Source of the DNA: Clostridium thermarum
Lineage (GTDB): Bacteria; Bacillota; Clostridia; Clostridiales; Clostridiaceae
Direction: 5' to 3'
NCBI RefSeq assembly: GCF_006351925.1
Contig: NZ_CP040924.1
Location: forward strand, 1,572,001-1,636,000
Length of the DNA: 64,000 nt
Below, piece after piece: positions 28,903 through 38,394 of the stretch. The first letter of the stretch is position 1. Every line of letters begins with the position of its first letter. Both the position numbers and the translations under genes were made by a program. The notes under the pieces were generated by a model that saw only the letters and a program-made list of their open reading frames with translations, had not been told where the DNA came from and did no database searches.

Positions 28903-30051
28903 ATGAACGTTAATGTAGAGTCTATAGCTATATCAGGTATAAGAAGGTTTTTTAATAAAGTTGCAGAGGTTCCTGGGGCACTTTCGCTGACAATAGGTGA
29001 ACCGGATTTTCCTGTACCGCAAGAGATAAAAAATGCCATGATTGAAGCGATAAAAAATGATAAAACAAAATATACTTCTAATATGGGGCTAGATGAGTTG
29101 AGAAAGGAGCTAAGTAATTACCTGGCAAAAAAGGATATTCACTATAGTATGGAGGAAATTTGCATAACTGTAGGGGGAAGTGAGGGCCTCTTTAGCGTAT
29201 TTAATGCACTTATCAACCCTGGTGATGGGGTAATCATACCCTCCATTGCCTATCCCGCCTATGAAAGTATAGTAAAAGTTCTTGGCGGAAGGGTTTTAAA
29301 CTGTGAAGTCAATGGTGACTTTACATTAAATATTGAAAGTATAAGCAGAATAATAAAAGAACACAACCCCAAGGTTTTAGTGCTTTCCTATCCAAGTAAT
29401 CCCACGGGAGCGGTTTTAAGTAATAGTGACATGGAGGCCTTGTATGAAATAGGGAAAAATAGTGATCTTACTATTATTAGTGATGAAATGTACAGTGCTT
29501 TAATCTTTGATGAGTATTACTCATTAGCCCAAGTGAAAGAACTAAAGGATAAGATAATACTTGTGGGAGGATTTTCAAAGATGTTTTCCATGACCGGACT
29601 TAGAATAGGATATGTGTGTGCTGTTGATGTCTATATGAAGCAAATACTTAAGGTACATCAATACAATGTGTCCTGTGCTCCTTCTATAGCACAGTTTGGA
29701 GCCTTGGAAGGATTGAGAAAAAGTTTATATCATCTTGATAGTGTGAATAAAGAGCTGAAGAAGAGAGCAGACTATGTATATAAAAGGTTGCAAGGTATGG
29801 GATTTGAAGTTGCTGAACCTATGGGAGCCTTTTATATATTTCCAAGTATAAAGAAGTTCAATCTGTGCAGTGAGGAGTTTTGCGAAAGGTTGTTGAAAGA
29901 GGCAAAGGTTGCTGTTGTTCCTGGCAATGCTTTTGGTCGGGCAGGTGAAGGTTATATAAGAATTTCCTATTGTTATGGTATGGAAGTACTAAAGCAGGGA
30001 ATGGATAGAATAGAAAAGTGGCTTAGTAAGATAAAAATATGTGATAATTAA
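28903..30051 (+). CDS. PLP-dependent aminotransferase, class I/II (PatA-like)
   Basis: This 382-residue fold-type I aminotransferase has LTIGEPDFPVP near the N-terminus, the SYPSNPTGAV motif, the PLP-contacting ISDEMYSALIF and the PLP lysine in VGGFSKMFSMTGLRIGY, with RISYCYG near the end. ATG 28903 follows GGGGTGG; the upstream GTG at 28894 lies inside that site. Divergence from dapH suggests that it is the N-acetyl-diaminopimelate aminotransferase, as PatA is in B. subtilis (inference from context). Aspartate or aromatic aminotransferase activity is the alternative. Confidence 0.85.
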   Translation: MNVNVESIAISGIRRFFNKVAEVPGALSLTIGEPDFPVPQEIKNAMIEAIKNDKTKYTSNMGLDELRKELSNYLAKKDIHYSMEEICITVGGSEGLFSVFNALINPGDGVIIPSIAYPAYESIVKVLGGRVLNCEVNGDFTLNIESISRIIKEHNPKVLVLSYPSNPTGAVLSNSDMEALYEIGKNSDLTIISDEMYSALIFDEYYSLAQVKELKDKIILVGGFSKMFSMTGLRIGYVCAVDVYMKQILKVHQYNVSCAPSIAQFGALEGLRKSLYHLDSVNKELKKRADYVYKRLQGMGFEVAEPMGAFYIFPSIKKFNLCSEEFCERLLKEAKVAVVPGNAFGRAGEGYIRISYCYGMEVLKQGMDRIEKWLSKIKICDN

Positions 30052-30145
30052 ATTGATATTTAACAATGTAAATAATATCATGTTATTAATTATTAGATAT
30101 TTTGAATGAAAAGTAATTAAAATTTTAATTAATTAATTATCATAA

Positions 30146-30174
30146 TTGACAATGTATTAATTCTATGTTAATAT
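30146..30174 (+). promoter_or_regulatory. Candidate sigma-A promoter for the opp operon
   Basis: TTGACA (30146-30151), 17 bases, TAATAT (30169-30174). It would give an AT-rich leader of about 145 bases before oppA with no recognisable riboswitch. Confidence 0.55.
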
Positions 30175-30328
30175 TAATAACAATGAAAGAAGGGAAATTA
30201 ATTATTAATAATTAAAAGTACTTTAAATAATAAAATTCTTAACTTAAACATAATATTTTTATTAGTTAGATAATAAGTTTTGTGCTTATTAGATAAAAAT
30301 GCATTTTAAATTAAAAGGGGGAATATCA

Positions 30329-32080
30329 ATGAAAAAAAGAAAATTGCTGACAGTATTAATGGCAGCTGCACTTTCTGTAACAGTATTCATGACTGGTTGC
30401 GGAAAGAAAGGCGGCGGGGAAACAACTCCAAGTCCAATCGCAGGCGAAACTCCAGGTAGTGAAACACCAGGACAAGAAGAAATCAAACTTGATGCAGATC
30501 AGACAATTAATGTAATAGGTTATGATTTCAAGACACTGGATCCTTCACTAATCAGTGACAGTGAATCCTTTACAACATTAACTAACGTTTACGAATGTTT
30601 GGTTAGAGAATCTGTTGAGGATGGCGTAGTTGTTAATAAAATGGCTGGAGCAGAAAGTTTTGAAGTAAGTGAAGATGGTACTGTTTATACTTACAAATTA
30701 AGAAAAGAAGCTAAGTGGTCCGATGGACAACCTGTTACTGCTAAAGACTATGAATATTCCTGGAAGAGATTAATCGATCCAAGAACAGCTGCTGACTACA
30801 TGACTTTCCTTGAAGAAATAGGGGTTAAGGGAGCTAGTGAAGTTATCGCTGCTGCAGAAAAGGGCGATGCTGCTATAGATGAAGCACTTGCTAATTTGGG
30901 GGTAAAAGCTATAGATGAGTATACTTTCCAGGTAACTTTAGCACAGCCAACTCCTGCTTTTGAAAGCGCTGTAGCTTTCAAGTGCTTAGCGCCTATAAGA
31001 GAAGATTTAGTTAAGGCTCAGGGAGATTCCTTTGGAAACGACCCAGCTACAATGGTATATAACGGACCATTTGTAGTTAGCGAATATGCAAAGGGTTCAA
31101 AGATAGTTTACAAGAAGAATCCTAATTACTGGAATGCCGATAGTGTTAAGCTTGAAACAGCTATCGGACATATCATCAATGAAACAGCTACAATCGTAAA
31201 GATGTTTGAAGGTAAGGAACTTGATGTTGCTGGTGCAAGTGGTGATGACTTAACAAGACTTAAGAAGCTAGCTGAACAAGGAGAATATCAGTATATTACT
31301 GGAACTGATACTACAGCATTCTTCAACTACTTCAATGTAGAAAGACCAGTTATAAAGAATGCTAAAGTAAGACGTGCTTTATCTGCTTCTGCTGATAGAC
31401 AACAATTCTTAAATGTTGTATTCAAGAGGAATATACCATCATGGGGTATAGTACCAGCTGGAATGCAGGTTTCAGGAAAAGATTACAGAGCACTTGTTGA
31501 AGAACCATTAAAGAGTGTTAAGATTGATGATGTTAAGGCTCTATTCATGGAAGGTCTTAAGGAAGAAGGAATAACTGATCCATCAAAACTTAAGATTGAG
31601 TTACTAAACGGACCAGCTACAACTAGATCAAAGGCTATTGCTGAATACTGGCAGAAGACTTGGAAAGATACTTTTGGTTTTGAATTAGTTCTTAACTTTG
31701 CAGTTGATGCACAGACTTACTTCAAGGAAAGGCAGGCTGGAAACTTTGACATAGTTTCTGGTGGTTGGGGAGCAGACTACAACGATGCAAGTTCATTCTT
31801 CGGAGTATTCATATCCAGCAATCCTAACAACAATGGTAATTACAACAATCCAAAGTATGATGAGTTAGTTCTTGCAGCAGCAAAAGAACTGGATGCAGAC
31901 AAGAGAGTTCAGCTTTACAAAGAAGCGGAAACACTTTTAATTGTTGAAGACGCTGCAGTTCTTCCAACATACTATGCAGATATTCACCAGTTCAGACAGA
32001 ATTATGTAAAAGGATTCTATATTCCTAAGTTTGGTGGATACTACGATCTATCAGAAACTTATATCTCAGGAAAAGAATGA
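30329..32080 (+). CDS. oppA: Oligopeptide ABC transporter substrate-binding lipoprotein OppA
   Basis: This 583-residue lipoprotein has a basic signal peptide and a lipobox FMTGC with Cys24 as the lipidation site, followed by a Thr/Pro/Glu-rich linker. The mature part is a family 5 solute-binding protein: VYTYKLRKEAKWSDGQPVTAKDYEY (in part), NPNYWNADSVKLE and KVRRALSASADRQQFLN are typical of DppA/OppA. It captures extracellular peptides and delivers them to OppBC. ATG 30329 follows AAAGGGGG. Codon use is regular and lysine codons are often AAG, suggesting high expression. A strong hairpin follows before oppB. Confidence 0.95.
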   Translation: MKKRKLLTVLMAAALSVTVFMTGCGKKGGGETTPSPIAGETPGSETPGQEEIKLDADQTINVIGYDFKTLDPSLISDSESFTTLTNVYECLVRESVEDGVVVNKMAGAESFEVSEDGTVYTYKLRKEAKWSDGQPVTAKDYEYSWKRLIDPRTAADYMTFLEEIGVKGASEVIAAAEKGDAAIDEALANLGVKAIDEYTFQVTLAQPTPAFESAVAFKCLAPIREDLVKAQGDSFGNDPATMVYNGPFVVSEYAKGSKIVYKKNPNYWNADSVKLETAIGHIINETATIVKMFEGKELDVAGASGDDLTRLKKLAEQGEYQYITGTDTTAFFNYFNVERPVIKNAKVRRALSASADRQQFLNVVFKRNIPSWGIVPAGMQVSGKDYRALVEEPLKSVKIDDVKALFMEGLKEEGITDPSKLKIELLNGPATTRSKAIAEYWQKTWKDTFGFELVLNFAVDAQTYFKERQAGNFDIVSGGWGADYNDASSFFGVFISSNPNNNGNYNNPKYDELVLAAAKELDADKRVQLYKEAETLLIVEDAAVLPTYYADIHQFRQNYVKGFYIPKFGGYYDLSETYISGKE

Positions 32081-32087
32081 TAATTTC

Positions 32088-32130
32088 ACAACATCAACAG
32101 TATAAATATACTGTTGATGTTGTAGTTTTT
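32088..32130 (+). terminator. Intra-operon terminator/attenuator between oppA and oppB
   Basis: A perfect 17-bp stem (32088-32104 with 32107-32123) has a 2-base spacer that, with terminal pairs open, makes a small loop. It is followed by AGTTTTT. Being inside the operon, it probably lets most transcripts stop after oppA or protects the oppA message. Confidence 0.85.
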
Positions 32131-32152
32131 AGGGATGGAGGTAAAATAATCC

Positions 32153-33103
32153 ATGGCAAAATTTATTTTTAAAAGAATAGGGTTAATGCTAGTAACACTT
32201 TGGGTTATTGCTACAGTGACTTTTACTATGATAAACCTTGTTGGTGGTGACCCTATAGCTACAAAAGCTAAGCAACTTCCAGAAGCAACTCAAAAGGCTA
32301 TAAGAGCAAAGTATAAACTTGATCAACCGGCATATGTTAGATATTTCGATTATTTAGGTAAATTAGTAAGATTTGATATGGGAGAATCCATATACTATCC
32401 AGGAGTACAAGTTAATGACATGATAGCTAAAGAACTTCCTGCATCAGCCAGATTAGGCTTACAGGCAGTAGTATTCGGTCTTATTGTTGGATTATCACTA
32501 GGCATAATAGCTGCATTTAAAAGGAATACATGGGTGGACTATTTAGTTATTTTTATTGCTATTATAGGTGTTTCTATACCTGGCTTTGTTGTGGCAATAT
32601 TAATACAATATGCTTTGGGAGGAAAACATGGAATACCTTCCATAGGATGGAGTACAAAGAACTTATTTTGGGCCCCCTTTAAATATACAATACTTCCAAC
32701 CTTAGCATTAAGTTTAGGCGGAATAGCGTCAAATGCAAGATTTATGAAAACCTCTGTATTGGACGTAGTTAATCAGGATTATATATTGACTGCAAAGGCT
32801 AAAGGTGTTACTAAGGCCAGTCTAGTCATAAAACATATTTTGAGAAATGCTATGATTCCAGTTATTACTATTGTTGGACCAAGAATAGCAGCAATTATAA
32901 CTGGATCAATTATTGTTGAAAGTATATTTGCCATTCCTGGACTAGGAAGAGAACTAGTTAGGGCTATCGGTAATTCAGACTATACCGTAATTATGTCCCT
33001 TACTGTATTTTTCGCTGCTCTATATATTATATCTCTAATTGTAGTAGATATAGTATATGCATTGGTTGACCCAAGAATTAAAGTTGCTGGCAATAAGAAG
33101 TAG
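32153..33103 (+). CDS. oppB: Oligopeptide ABC transporter permease OppB
   Basis: This 316-residue permease has six membrane helices and the binding-protein-dependent transport motif, with the EAA-type loop in DYILTAKAKGVTKASLVIKH near residue 205-225. The N-terminal FIFKRIGLMLVTLWVIATVTF is typical of DppB/OppB. It forms the membrane channel with OppC. It starts behind GGAGGTAAA, 72 bases after oppA and just downstream of the hairpin. Confidence 0.94.
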   Translation: MAKFIFKRIGLMLVTLWVIATVTFTMINLVGGDPIATKAKQLPEATQKAIRAKYKLDQPAYVRYFDYLGKLVRFDMGESIYYPGVQVNDMIAKELPASARLGLQAVVFGLIVGLSLGIIAAFKRNTWVDYLVIFIAIIGVSIPGFVVAILIQYALGGKHGIPSIGWSTKNLFWAPFKYTILPTLALSLGGIASNARFMKTSVLDVVNQDYILTAKAKGVTKASLVIKHILRNAMIPVITIVGPRIAAIITGSIIVESIFAIPGLGRELVRAIGNSDYTVIMSLTVFFAALYIISLIVVDIVYALVDPRIKVAGNKK

Positions 33104-33113
33104 AGGTGATATG

Positions 33114-34040
33114 ATGAATGCAGATATGAATTTGGATAAAAGTAAATTTGAGATAATTGGCTGCGAGGATTCTGATACCGATGCCATTGTAAGACCTAAT
33201 ATTTCCTATTGGGCAGATGCGTGGAGAAGACTAAAGAAAAACCCCATAGCTATGGCGTCGCTGTTCTTTTTGTTGTTAATGATAATAGCATGCATTGCTG
33301 GGCCTTGGCTGATTAAGACAGATTTTGAAACTCAAAACTATGATTTATTGGATCAAAGGCCATCATGGGAGCATTGGTTTGGTACCGATAATCTTGGAAG
33401 AGATCTGTTTGCCAGAGTTTTAGTTGGCGGCAGAGTATCTTTAGCTATCGGGTTTGTTGGTACAGCAATTGAATTAACTTTTGGTTGTCTCTATGGTGGA
33501 ATTGCAGGTTACTTTGGCGGCAAAGTTGATATTATAATGATGAGAATTGCAGAAATTATAGCAACAGTACCTTATCTTATAGTTGTCATAATGCTGCTTA
33601 TAGTGTTACCAAAGGGAATACCTACTTTAATAATAGCCCTTTGCTTAATTGGCTGGGTTGGTATTGCAAGAATGATAAGGGGACAAGTTATGCAGCTGAA
33701 GACTTCCGAATATGTATTAGCTGCAAAGGCACTTGGTGCTAGCCCCATGAGAATAATCATAAAGCACTTAATACCTAATACTATAGGTATAATTCTAGTT
33801 TATATGTCAATGGATATACCTGCATATATCTTCGACGAGGCCTTCCTAAGCTATCTTGGTCTAGGAGTACAGCCTCCTAGTACAAGTTGGGGAACACTAG
33901 TGTTGGCTGGACAAGGGCAGATGATGAACCACCCTTATCAGCTTGTTTTCCCTGCACTTGCTATTTGTTTAACGGTATTAGCATTCAATTTACTTGGTGA
34001 TGGGTTAAGAGACGCGCTTGATCCAAAGCTTCGCCAATAA
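33114..34040 (+). CDS. oppC: Oligopeptide ABC transporter permease OppC
   Basis: This 308-residue permease has six membrane helices. SYWADAWRRLKKNPIAMASL is the usual OppC N-terminal segment and HWFGTDNLGRDLFARVL precedes the membrane domain. The EAA loop is in SEYVLAAKALGASPMRII. ATG 33114 lies 7 bases after GAGG; ATG 33111 is an alternative. The longer in-frame ORF from 33057 overlaps oppB and is unlikely. Confidence 0.94.
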   Translation: MNADMNLDKSKFEIIGCEDSDTDAIVRPNISYWADAWRRLKKNPIAMASLFFLLLMIIACIAGPWLIKTDFETQNYDLLDQRPSWEHWFGTDNLGRDLFARVLVGGRVSLAIGFVGTAIELTFGCLYGGIAGYFGGKVDIIMMRIAEIIATVPYLIVVIMLLIVLPKGIPTLIIALCLIGWVGIARMIRGQVMQLKTSEYVLAAKALGASPMRIIIKHLIPNTIGIILVYMSMDIPAYIFDEAFLSYLGLGVQPPSTSWGTLVLAGQGQMMNHPYQLVFPALAICLTVLAFNLLGDGLRDALDPKLRQ

Positions 34041-34055
34041 TAAGGAGGGGTATAA

Positions 34056-35081
34056 ATGACAAAATTACTTGAAGTAAAAGATTTAAGAGTATCTTATCAT
34101 ACTTATGCCGGCGAAGTTCAATCTGTTAGAGGCGTTGATTTTTATTTGAATGAAGGTGAAACTTTAGCCATCGTTGGGGAGTCAGGCTGCGGTAAGACTG
34201 TTACAGCAAAGTCCATAATGAAGCTAATACAGACACCTCCTGCTGAAATAAAGGAAGGATCACAGATTATATTCAATGGCAAAGATATATTAAAGATGAA
34301 TGAAAAGGAATTAAGAGCACTGAGGGGCGCAGATATCAGTATGATTTTCCAAGATCCTATGACTTCTCTTAATCCTACGATGACAATAGGAAAACAAATA
34401 GCAGAAACACTGATAAATCATAGAGGAATGTCAAAGTCAGAGGCTATGAAAGAAGCAGTTAAGATGCTGGAACTTGTTAATATTCCAAATGCTGACAAAA
34501 GAATTCACCAGTATCCTCATGAGTTCTCCGGTGGTATGAGACAAAGAGCAATGATAGCTATTGCTTTGGCATGTAATCCTAAGATACTTATTGCGGACGA
34601 GCCTACAACAGCACTGGATGTAACTATTCAAGCACAGATAATGGATTTGATTAAGGACTTACAAAATAAATTAGGAACTGCGGTAATTCTTATTACCCAT
34701 GACCTAGGGGTCGTGGCTGACGTTGCAGATAGAGTACAGGTTATGTATGCAGGAAAGGTGGTAGAAAGAGGAACTGTAGATGAAATCTTCTATAATCCAA
34801 AGCATCCATATACATGGGCATTGTTAAAATCTGTACCAAATCTAGACACAAAGCATAAAGATGAGCTGTATTCAATCAAAGGTACACCTCCAGATCTCTT
34901 AAAACCACCGGTAGGATGTCCTTTTGCCAGCAGATGTGAGAACTGCATGCATATTTGTAAAGAGGCTATGCCTGTAATTACGGATATTAGTGATTCACAT
35001 AAGGTAAGTTGCTGGTTACAGCATCCAAATGCACCAAAGGTTGATAGATTTGCTGGAACTACAGGAGGTGCTAAGGTATGA
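34056..35081 (+). CDS. oppD: Oligopeptide ABC transporter ATPase OppD
   Basis: This 341-residue ATPase has Walker A GESGCGKT (about residue 40), signature FSGGMRQR (about 156), Walker B ILIADEPTTALD and a C-terminal OppD/OppF region with cysteines (GCPFASRCENC) that in relatives can bind an iron-sulphur cluster. It powers peptide import together with OppF. Its stop overlaps the oppF start by 4 bases, so the two are translationally coupled. Confidence 0.96.
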   Translation: MTKLLEVKDLRVSYHTYAGEVQSVRGVDFYLNEGETLAIVGESGCGKTVTAKSIMKLIQTPPAEIKEGSQIIFNGKDILKMNEKELRALRGADISMIFQDPMTSLNPTMTIGKQIAETLINHRGMSKSEAMKEAVKMLELVNIPNADKRIHQYPHEFSGGMRQRAMIAIALACNPKILIADEPTTALDVTIQAQIMDLIKDLQNKLGTAVILITHDLGVVADVADRVQVMYAGKVVERGTVDEIFYNPKHPYTWALLKSVPNLDTKHKDELYSIKGTPPDLLKPPVGCPFASRCENCMHICKEAMPVITDISDSHKVSCWLQHPNAPKVDRFAGTTGGAKV

Positions 35082-36040
35082 GTTCAAAAGAAACTTTTAT
35101 ACAAGTTAGAAATTTAAAGAAGTATTTTAATGTTGGACACGGAGCTACTCTGAAGGCGGTGGATGATGTAAGCTTTGACATAAAAAAGGGTGAAACCCTG
35201 GGTTTAGTTGGAGAATCCGGCTGCGGAAAAACTACCTGTGGCAGAACTGTAGTTGGCTTATACGATGCTACAGATGGGGAAGTACTATTTGACGGTGTAA
35301 ATATACACAAGTTAGATAGAAAGGGAAAGAAGGAATTTGCCAGAAAAGCGCAAATTATTTTCCAAGATCCATATGCTTCATTAAATCCTAGAATGACGGT
35401 TGGTGACATTATCGGTGAAGGTATCGATATTCATGGCTTGTACACTGGACAGGAAAGAATGGAAAAAATATATCACCTTTTGAGTTTGGTTGGATTAAAT
35501 AAAGAACATGCGTCCAGATTTCCACATGAGTTTTCCGGAGGTCAGAGACAGAGAATAGGTATAGCAAGAGCTCTTGCTATTGAACCTCAATTTATTATGT
35601 GCGACGAACCTATTTCTGCACTAGACGTTTCTATACAAGCACAGGTTGTAAACTTATTAATTAAGCTTCAGAAGGAATTAGGCTTAACTTACTTGTTTAT
35701 AGCTCATGACCTTTCCATGGTTAAGCATATTTCTGACAGAGTTGGTGTAATGTATTTAGGCAAAATGGTGGAATTAGCTACTTCTAAGCAGTTATATGAA
35801 AATCCCCTGCACCCATATACTCAGGCTTTATTATCTGCAATACCAGTTCCTGATCCGGAGGAAGGTAAGAAAAGACAAAGAATAATGCTTGAAGGGGATA
35901 TACCAAGCCCAATTAACCCAAAACCGGGCTGCAGGTTTGCCGGAAGATGCAGATATGCTAAGCCAGAGTGCTTTGAGCAAACACCTGAAACAAAAGAAGT
36001 ACAGCAAGGACATTTTGTGGCTTGCCATTTGTATAAATAG
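35078..36040 (+). CDS. oppF: Oligopeptide ABC transporter ATPase OppF
   Basis: This 320-residue ATPase is the partner of OppD. It shows Walker A GESGCGKTTCGRT (about residue 44), signature FSGGQRQRIGIARAL (about 151), Walker B FIMCDEPISALD and the C-terminal Cys motif GCRFAGRCRYAKPEC. It is the last gene of the opp operon and is followed by a clear terminator. Confidence 0.96.
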   Translation: MSSKETFIQVRNLKKYFNVGHGATLKAVDDVSFDIKKGETLGLVGESGCGKTTCGRTVVGLYDATDGEVLFDGVNIHKLDRKGKKEFARKAQIIFQDPYASLNPRMTVGDIIGEGIDIHGLYTGQERMEKIYHLLSLVGLNKEHASRFPHEFSGGQRQRIGIARALAIEPQFIMCDEPISALDVSIQAQVVNLLIKLQKELGLTYLFIAHDLSMVKHISDRVGVMYLGKMVELATSKQLYENPLHPYTQALLSAIPVPDPEEGKKRQRIMLEGDIPSPINPKPGCRFAGRCRYAKPECFEQTPETKEVQQGHFVACHLYK

Positions 36041-36054
36041 TTAAATTTAACTAT

Positions 36055-36094
36055 AAAAAACACCTATGAATTTTAATAGTTCATAGGTGTTTTT
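36055..36094 (+). terminator. opp operon terminator
   Basis: AAAAAACACCTATGAA pairs with TTCATAGGTGTTTTT across a 9-base loop. The A arm and T arm make it potentially active in both directions. Confidence 0.88.
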
Positions 36095-36146
36095 GGTATA
36101 TATTCAACTTTAAAGTTTATTCAAAGTAACCTTGCATATTACAGTA

Positions 36147-36164
36147 AATTGACAATTGTCAATT
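36147..36164. repeat. 18-bp perfect palindrome
   Basis: AATTGACAATTGTCAATT is perfectly self-complementary. It lies between the opp terminator and the end of convergent dapB. It may be an operator or a remnant of a repeat element; it lacks the loop expected of a terminator. Confidence 0.4.
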
Positions 36165-36225
36165 CTTTTATATTGTTCATCACACTTTTTCTGCAAAGTA
36201 GAATTTAACCAGCAGTATGATTGAA

Positions 36226-36981
36226 TTATCCTTGTATGACATCATCCATATTGTAAAGCCCAGGTGCTTTTCCACACATAAACTCGCAGGCTCTCAGTGC
36301 ACCGGAGGCAAACACGTCTCTTGACAGAGCTGTATGCTTTAGCACTATGGTCTCACCTATACCAGCAAATATGACCTCATGTTCTCCAACTATTGAACCA
36401 CCTCTCACAGCGTGAATACCAATCTCATTTTTTTCTCTCTTTTTTAGTCCTTTTCTACCGTGAACATATTCTACCTCATCTTCAAGGGAACTCTTAATAG
36501 CGTTGGCTAACATCAATGCAGTGCCGCTGGGGGAGTCAACCTTTTGATTATGGTGCTTTTCAATGATTTCAATATCGAAGCCTTTAAAAAGTAATGGAGA
36601 AATTTTCTTTAATATGGAGCTCAAAATATTTATCCCCAAAGACATATTTCCGGAGTTGAATACAGGTATCTTAGTACTTAGTTCTTTGATGGCCTTATAT
36701 TCATCTTCACTATACCCGGTAGTGCAAAGTACAAGGGGAAGCTTTTTTTCAAGGCAGTATAGAGAAAGTGACGGCAAGGATTTTGGACTTGAAAAGTCTA
36801 AAACTACATCACATTCTCCCTGGTACTTGTTTATATCATCATAAGTAGGAAAATAGGAATTTGTTTCTGTAAGGAATTTATCGATCCCTGCAACAATTTT
36901 AACTGTGTCATTGCTCTTAGCAAGCTCGGATATAGCTTTACCCATTCTGCCATTACAGCCATTAAGAATTATTTTTATCAT
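36226..36981 (-). CDS. dapB: 4-Hydroxy-tetrahydrodipicolinate reductase DapB
   Basis: This 251-residue enzyme reduces the DapA product to tetrahydrodipicolinate. It has the nucleotide-binding GCNGRMGKAISELA, the catalytic-region EIIEKHHNQKVDSPSGTAL (His pair and Lys) and the C-terminal HTALSRDVFASGALRA. The length is slightly short for the family but complete. It lies 11 bases downstream of dapA on the reverse strand, forming a dapA-dapB operon. The product feeds DapH at 28 kb. Confidence 0.95.
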   Translation of the reverse strand: MIKIILNGCNGRMGKAISELAKSNDTVKIVAGIDKFLTETNSYFPTYDDINKYQGECDVVLDFSSPKSLPSLSLYCLEKKLPLVLCTTGYSEDEYKAIKELSTKIPVFNSGNMSLGINILSSILKKISPLLFKGFDIEIIEKHHNQKVDSPSGTALMLANAIKSSLEDEVEYVHGRKGLKKREKNEIGIHAVRGGSIVGEHEVIFAGIGETIVLKHTALSRDVFASGALRACEFMCGKAPGLYNMDDVIQG

Positions 36982-36992
36982 ATTACCCTCCG

Positions 36993-37871
36993 TTATATTA
37001 GTCCATGTTTTTTCAGTTCACCTTTAAGAATATTTAAGTTGCTTTCACTCATATCACAAAGTGGGAGTCTCAGCTTACCAACATTCATTCCCATAAGGTT
37101 CATAGCAGTTTTTACCGGTATTGGATTGTTTTCTATAAATAGAGCATTTATCAGTGAAAGATATTTTAACTGAAGTTCCAGGGACTTGTTAAAATTACCT
37201 TTAAAAAATTCATGGCATAGCTCATGCATTTTCTTTGGAATGATATTAGCTGCCACAGAAATAACTCCGGAGCCCCCCAGGGCTAAAATTGGTATTATTT
37301 GATCATCATTTCCTGAATATATAGCTATCCTATCACCACATAGGGCTTTGATTTTTGCAACCTGCCCAATATCCCCGCTGGCCTCTTTTACAGCCACAAT
37401 ATTATCATATTTTGTCAACTCTTCTATTGTCTGAGGCAGAAGATTCATACCTGTCCTGGAAGGTACATTATATAGTATCAAAGGAATTTTCACACTGGTT
37501 GCTATTTCTCCAAAGTGAGCAACTAAACCTTTTTGAGTTGTTCGGTTGTAATAGGGGGTAATAACAAGAAGGCCGTCAACTCCCATGGATTCAGCCCAAA
37601 CACTCATTTTGACCGATACACTGGTATTGTTGGTTCCGGTACCTGCAATGACTGGAACTCTTTTATTTACAACCTCCACAGTAAACTTAATAGCTTCTTT
37701 TTTTTCAGCTTCTGTCATGGTGGATGCTTCACCGGTGGTTCCGCAAATTATTATAGCATCTGTGCCGGCTTTTATTTGGTCTTCTATAAGTTCTTTGAGT
37801 TTATCCAGATTCACACCAGTTTCATCAAACGGAGTAACAATGGCTACGCCGCTGCCCTTAAAAATACTCAT
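36993..37871 (-). CDS. dapA: 4-Hydroxy-tetrahydrodipicolinate synthase DapA
   Basis: This 292-residue TIM-barrel enzyme condenses pyruvate with aspartate semialdehyde. [17 protein letters not shown] is the N-terminal signature, [14 protein letters not shown] and [11 protein letters not shown] follow, and the Schiff-base lysine is in VAVKEASGD (about residue 163). It is the first gene of the dapA-dapB operon; start ATG on the reverse strand behind GCGAGGGATG. The 150-base upstream region shows no lysine riboswitch. Confidence 0.96.
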   Translation of the reverse strand: MSIFKGSGVAIVTPFDETGVNLDKLKELIEDQIKAGTDAIIICGTTGEASTMTEAEKKEAIKFTVEVVNKRVPVIAGTGTNNTSVSVKMSVWAESMGVDGLLVITPYYNRTTQKGLVAHFGEIATSVKIPLILYNVPSRTGMNLLPQTIEELTKYDNIVAVKEASGDIGQVAKIKALCGDRIAIYSGNDDQIIPILALGGSGVISVAANIIPKKMHELCHEFFKGNFNKSLELQLKYLSLINALFIENNPIPVKTAMNLMGMNVGKLRLPLCDMSESNLNILKGELKKHGLI

Positions 37872-38013
37872 TTACATCCCTCGCTTTGCATATTGTTTAT
37901 TACTTTTCATAACTTTCGGAATTAAATTCATTCCTAGTATTATTATATAGATTTAGTTAAAAAGATTATATACTGATTAGAAAAATATTTCAATTAATTA
38001 CATGTATAATCAA

Positions 38014-38020
38014 CATACTA
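38014..38020 (+). promoter_or_regulatory. Sigma-G-like -10 element for the SASP gene
   Basis: CATACTA matches the -10 form of forespore sigma-G promoters and lies 44 bases before the SASP start. The -35 region is not convincing. Confidence 0.4.
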
Positions 38021-38064
38021 TTAGTGAAAAATAATAATTGAGATGTATAAGGAGTGATTTTAAT

Positions 38065-38322
38065 ATGGGAAAAACACCTCTTAAAAAGGTAATTAAGGCT
38101 AAGTTAAAAACAAATAAAGAGTTAACAGAAGAAGAAAAGTTAAGAGAAAAAATCAAGTATGAGATTGCAGAGGAATTAGGCTTAAAAGAAAAGGTTGATG
38201 CCCTTGGCTGGAGTGGCTTAACCGCTGAGGAAACGGGCAGGATAGGTGGCATAATGACCAAGCGAAAGAAAAAACTGCATATGCCAACAAATAAAGAAAT
38301 TTTGTCAAAGTATAATAAATAG
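38065..38322 (+). CDS. Alpha/beta-type small acid-soluble spore protein, atypical
   Basis: This 85-residue protein contains the alpha/beta SASP core: KYEIAEELGL, where germination protease GPR would cleave in the E-I-A region, and the GLTAEETGRIGGIMTKR helix. Unlike classical SspA/B (about 60-70 residues), it has a very lysine-rich N-terminal extension of about 30 residues and a basic tail. These proteins coat spore DNA and protect it against UV and heat, then supply amino acids on germination. ATG 38065 follows AAGGAGTGAT. Confidence 0.82.
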   Translation: MGKTPLKKVIKAKLKTNKELTEEEKLREKIKYEIAEELGLKEKVDALGWSGLTAEETGRIGGIMTKRKKKLHMPTNKEILSKYNK

Positions 38323-38394
38323 GCCTGTTGACTTCTCATATCTTTATATATAAAATATTCTGGATGACATTGTTAAGTCTAGGGGGATAAACTT

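Noticed and set aside
37872..38040. Lysine riboswitch before dapA
   Set aside because: The gap is only about 170 bases, shared with the SASP promoter, and lacks the five-helix L-box pattern.
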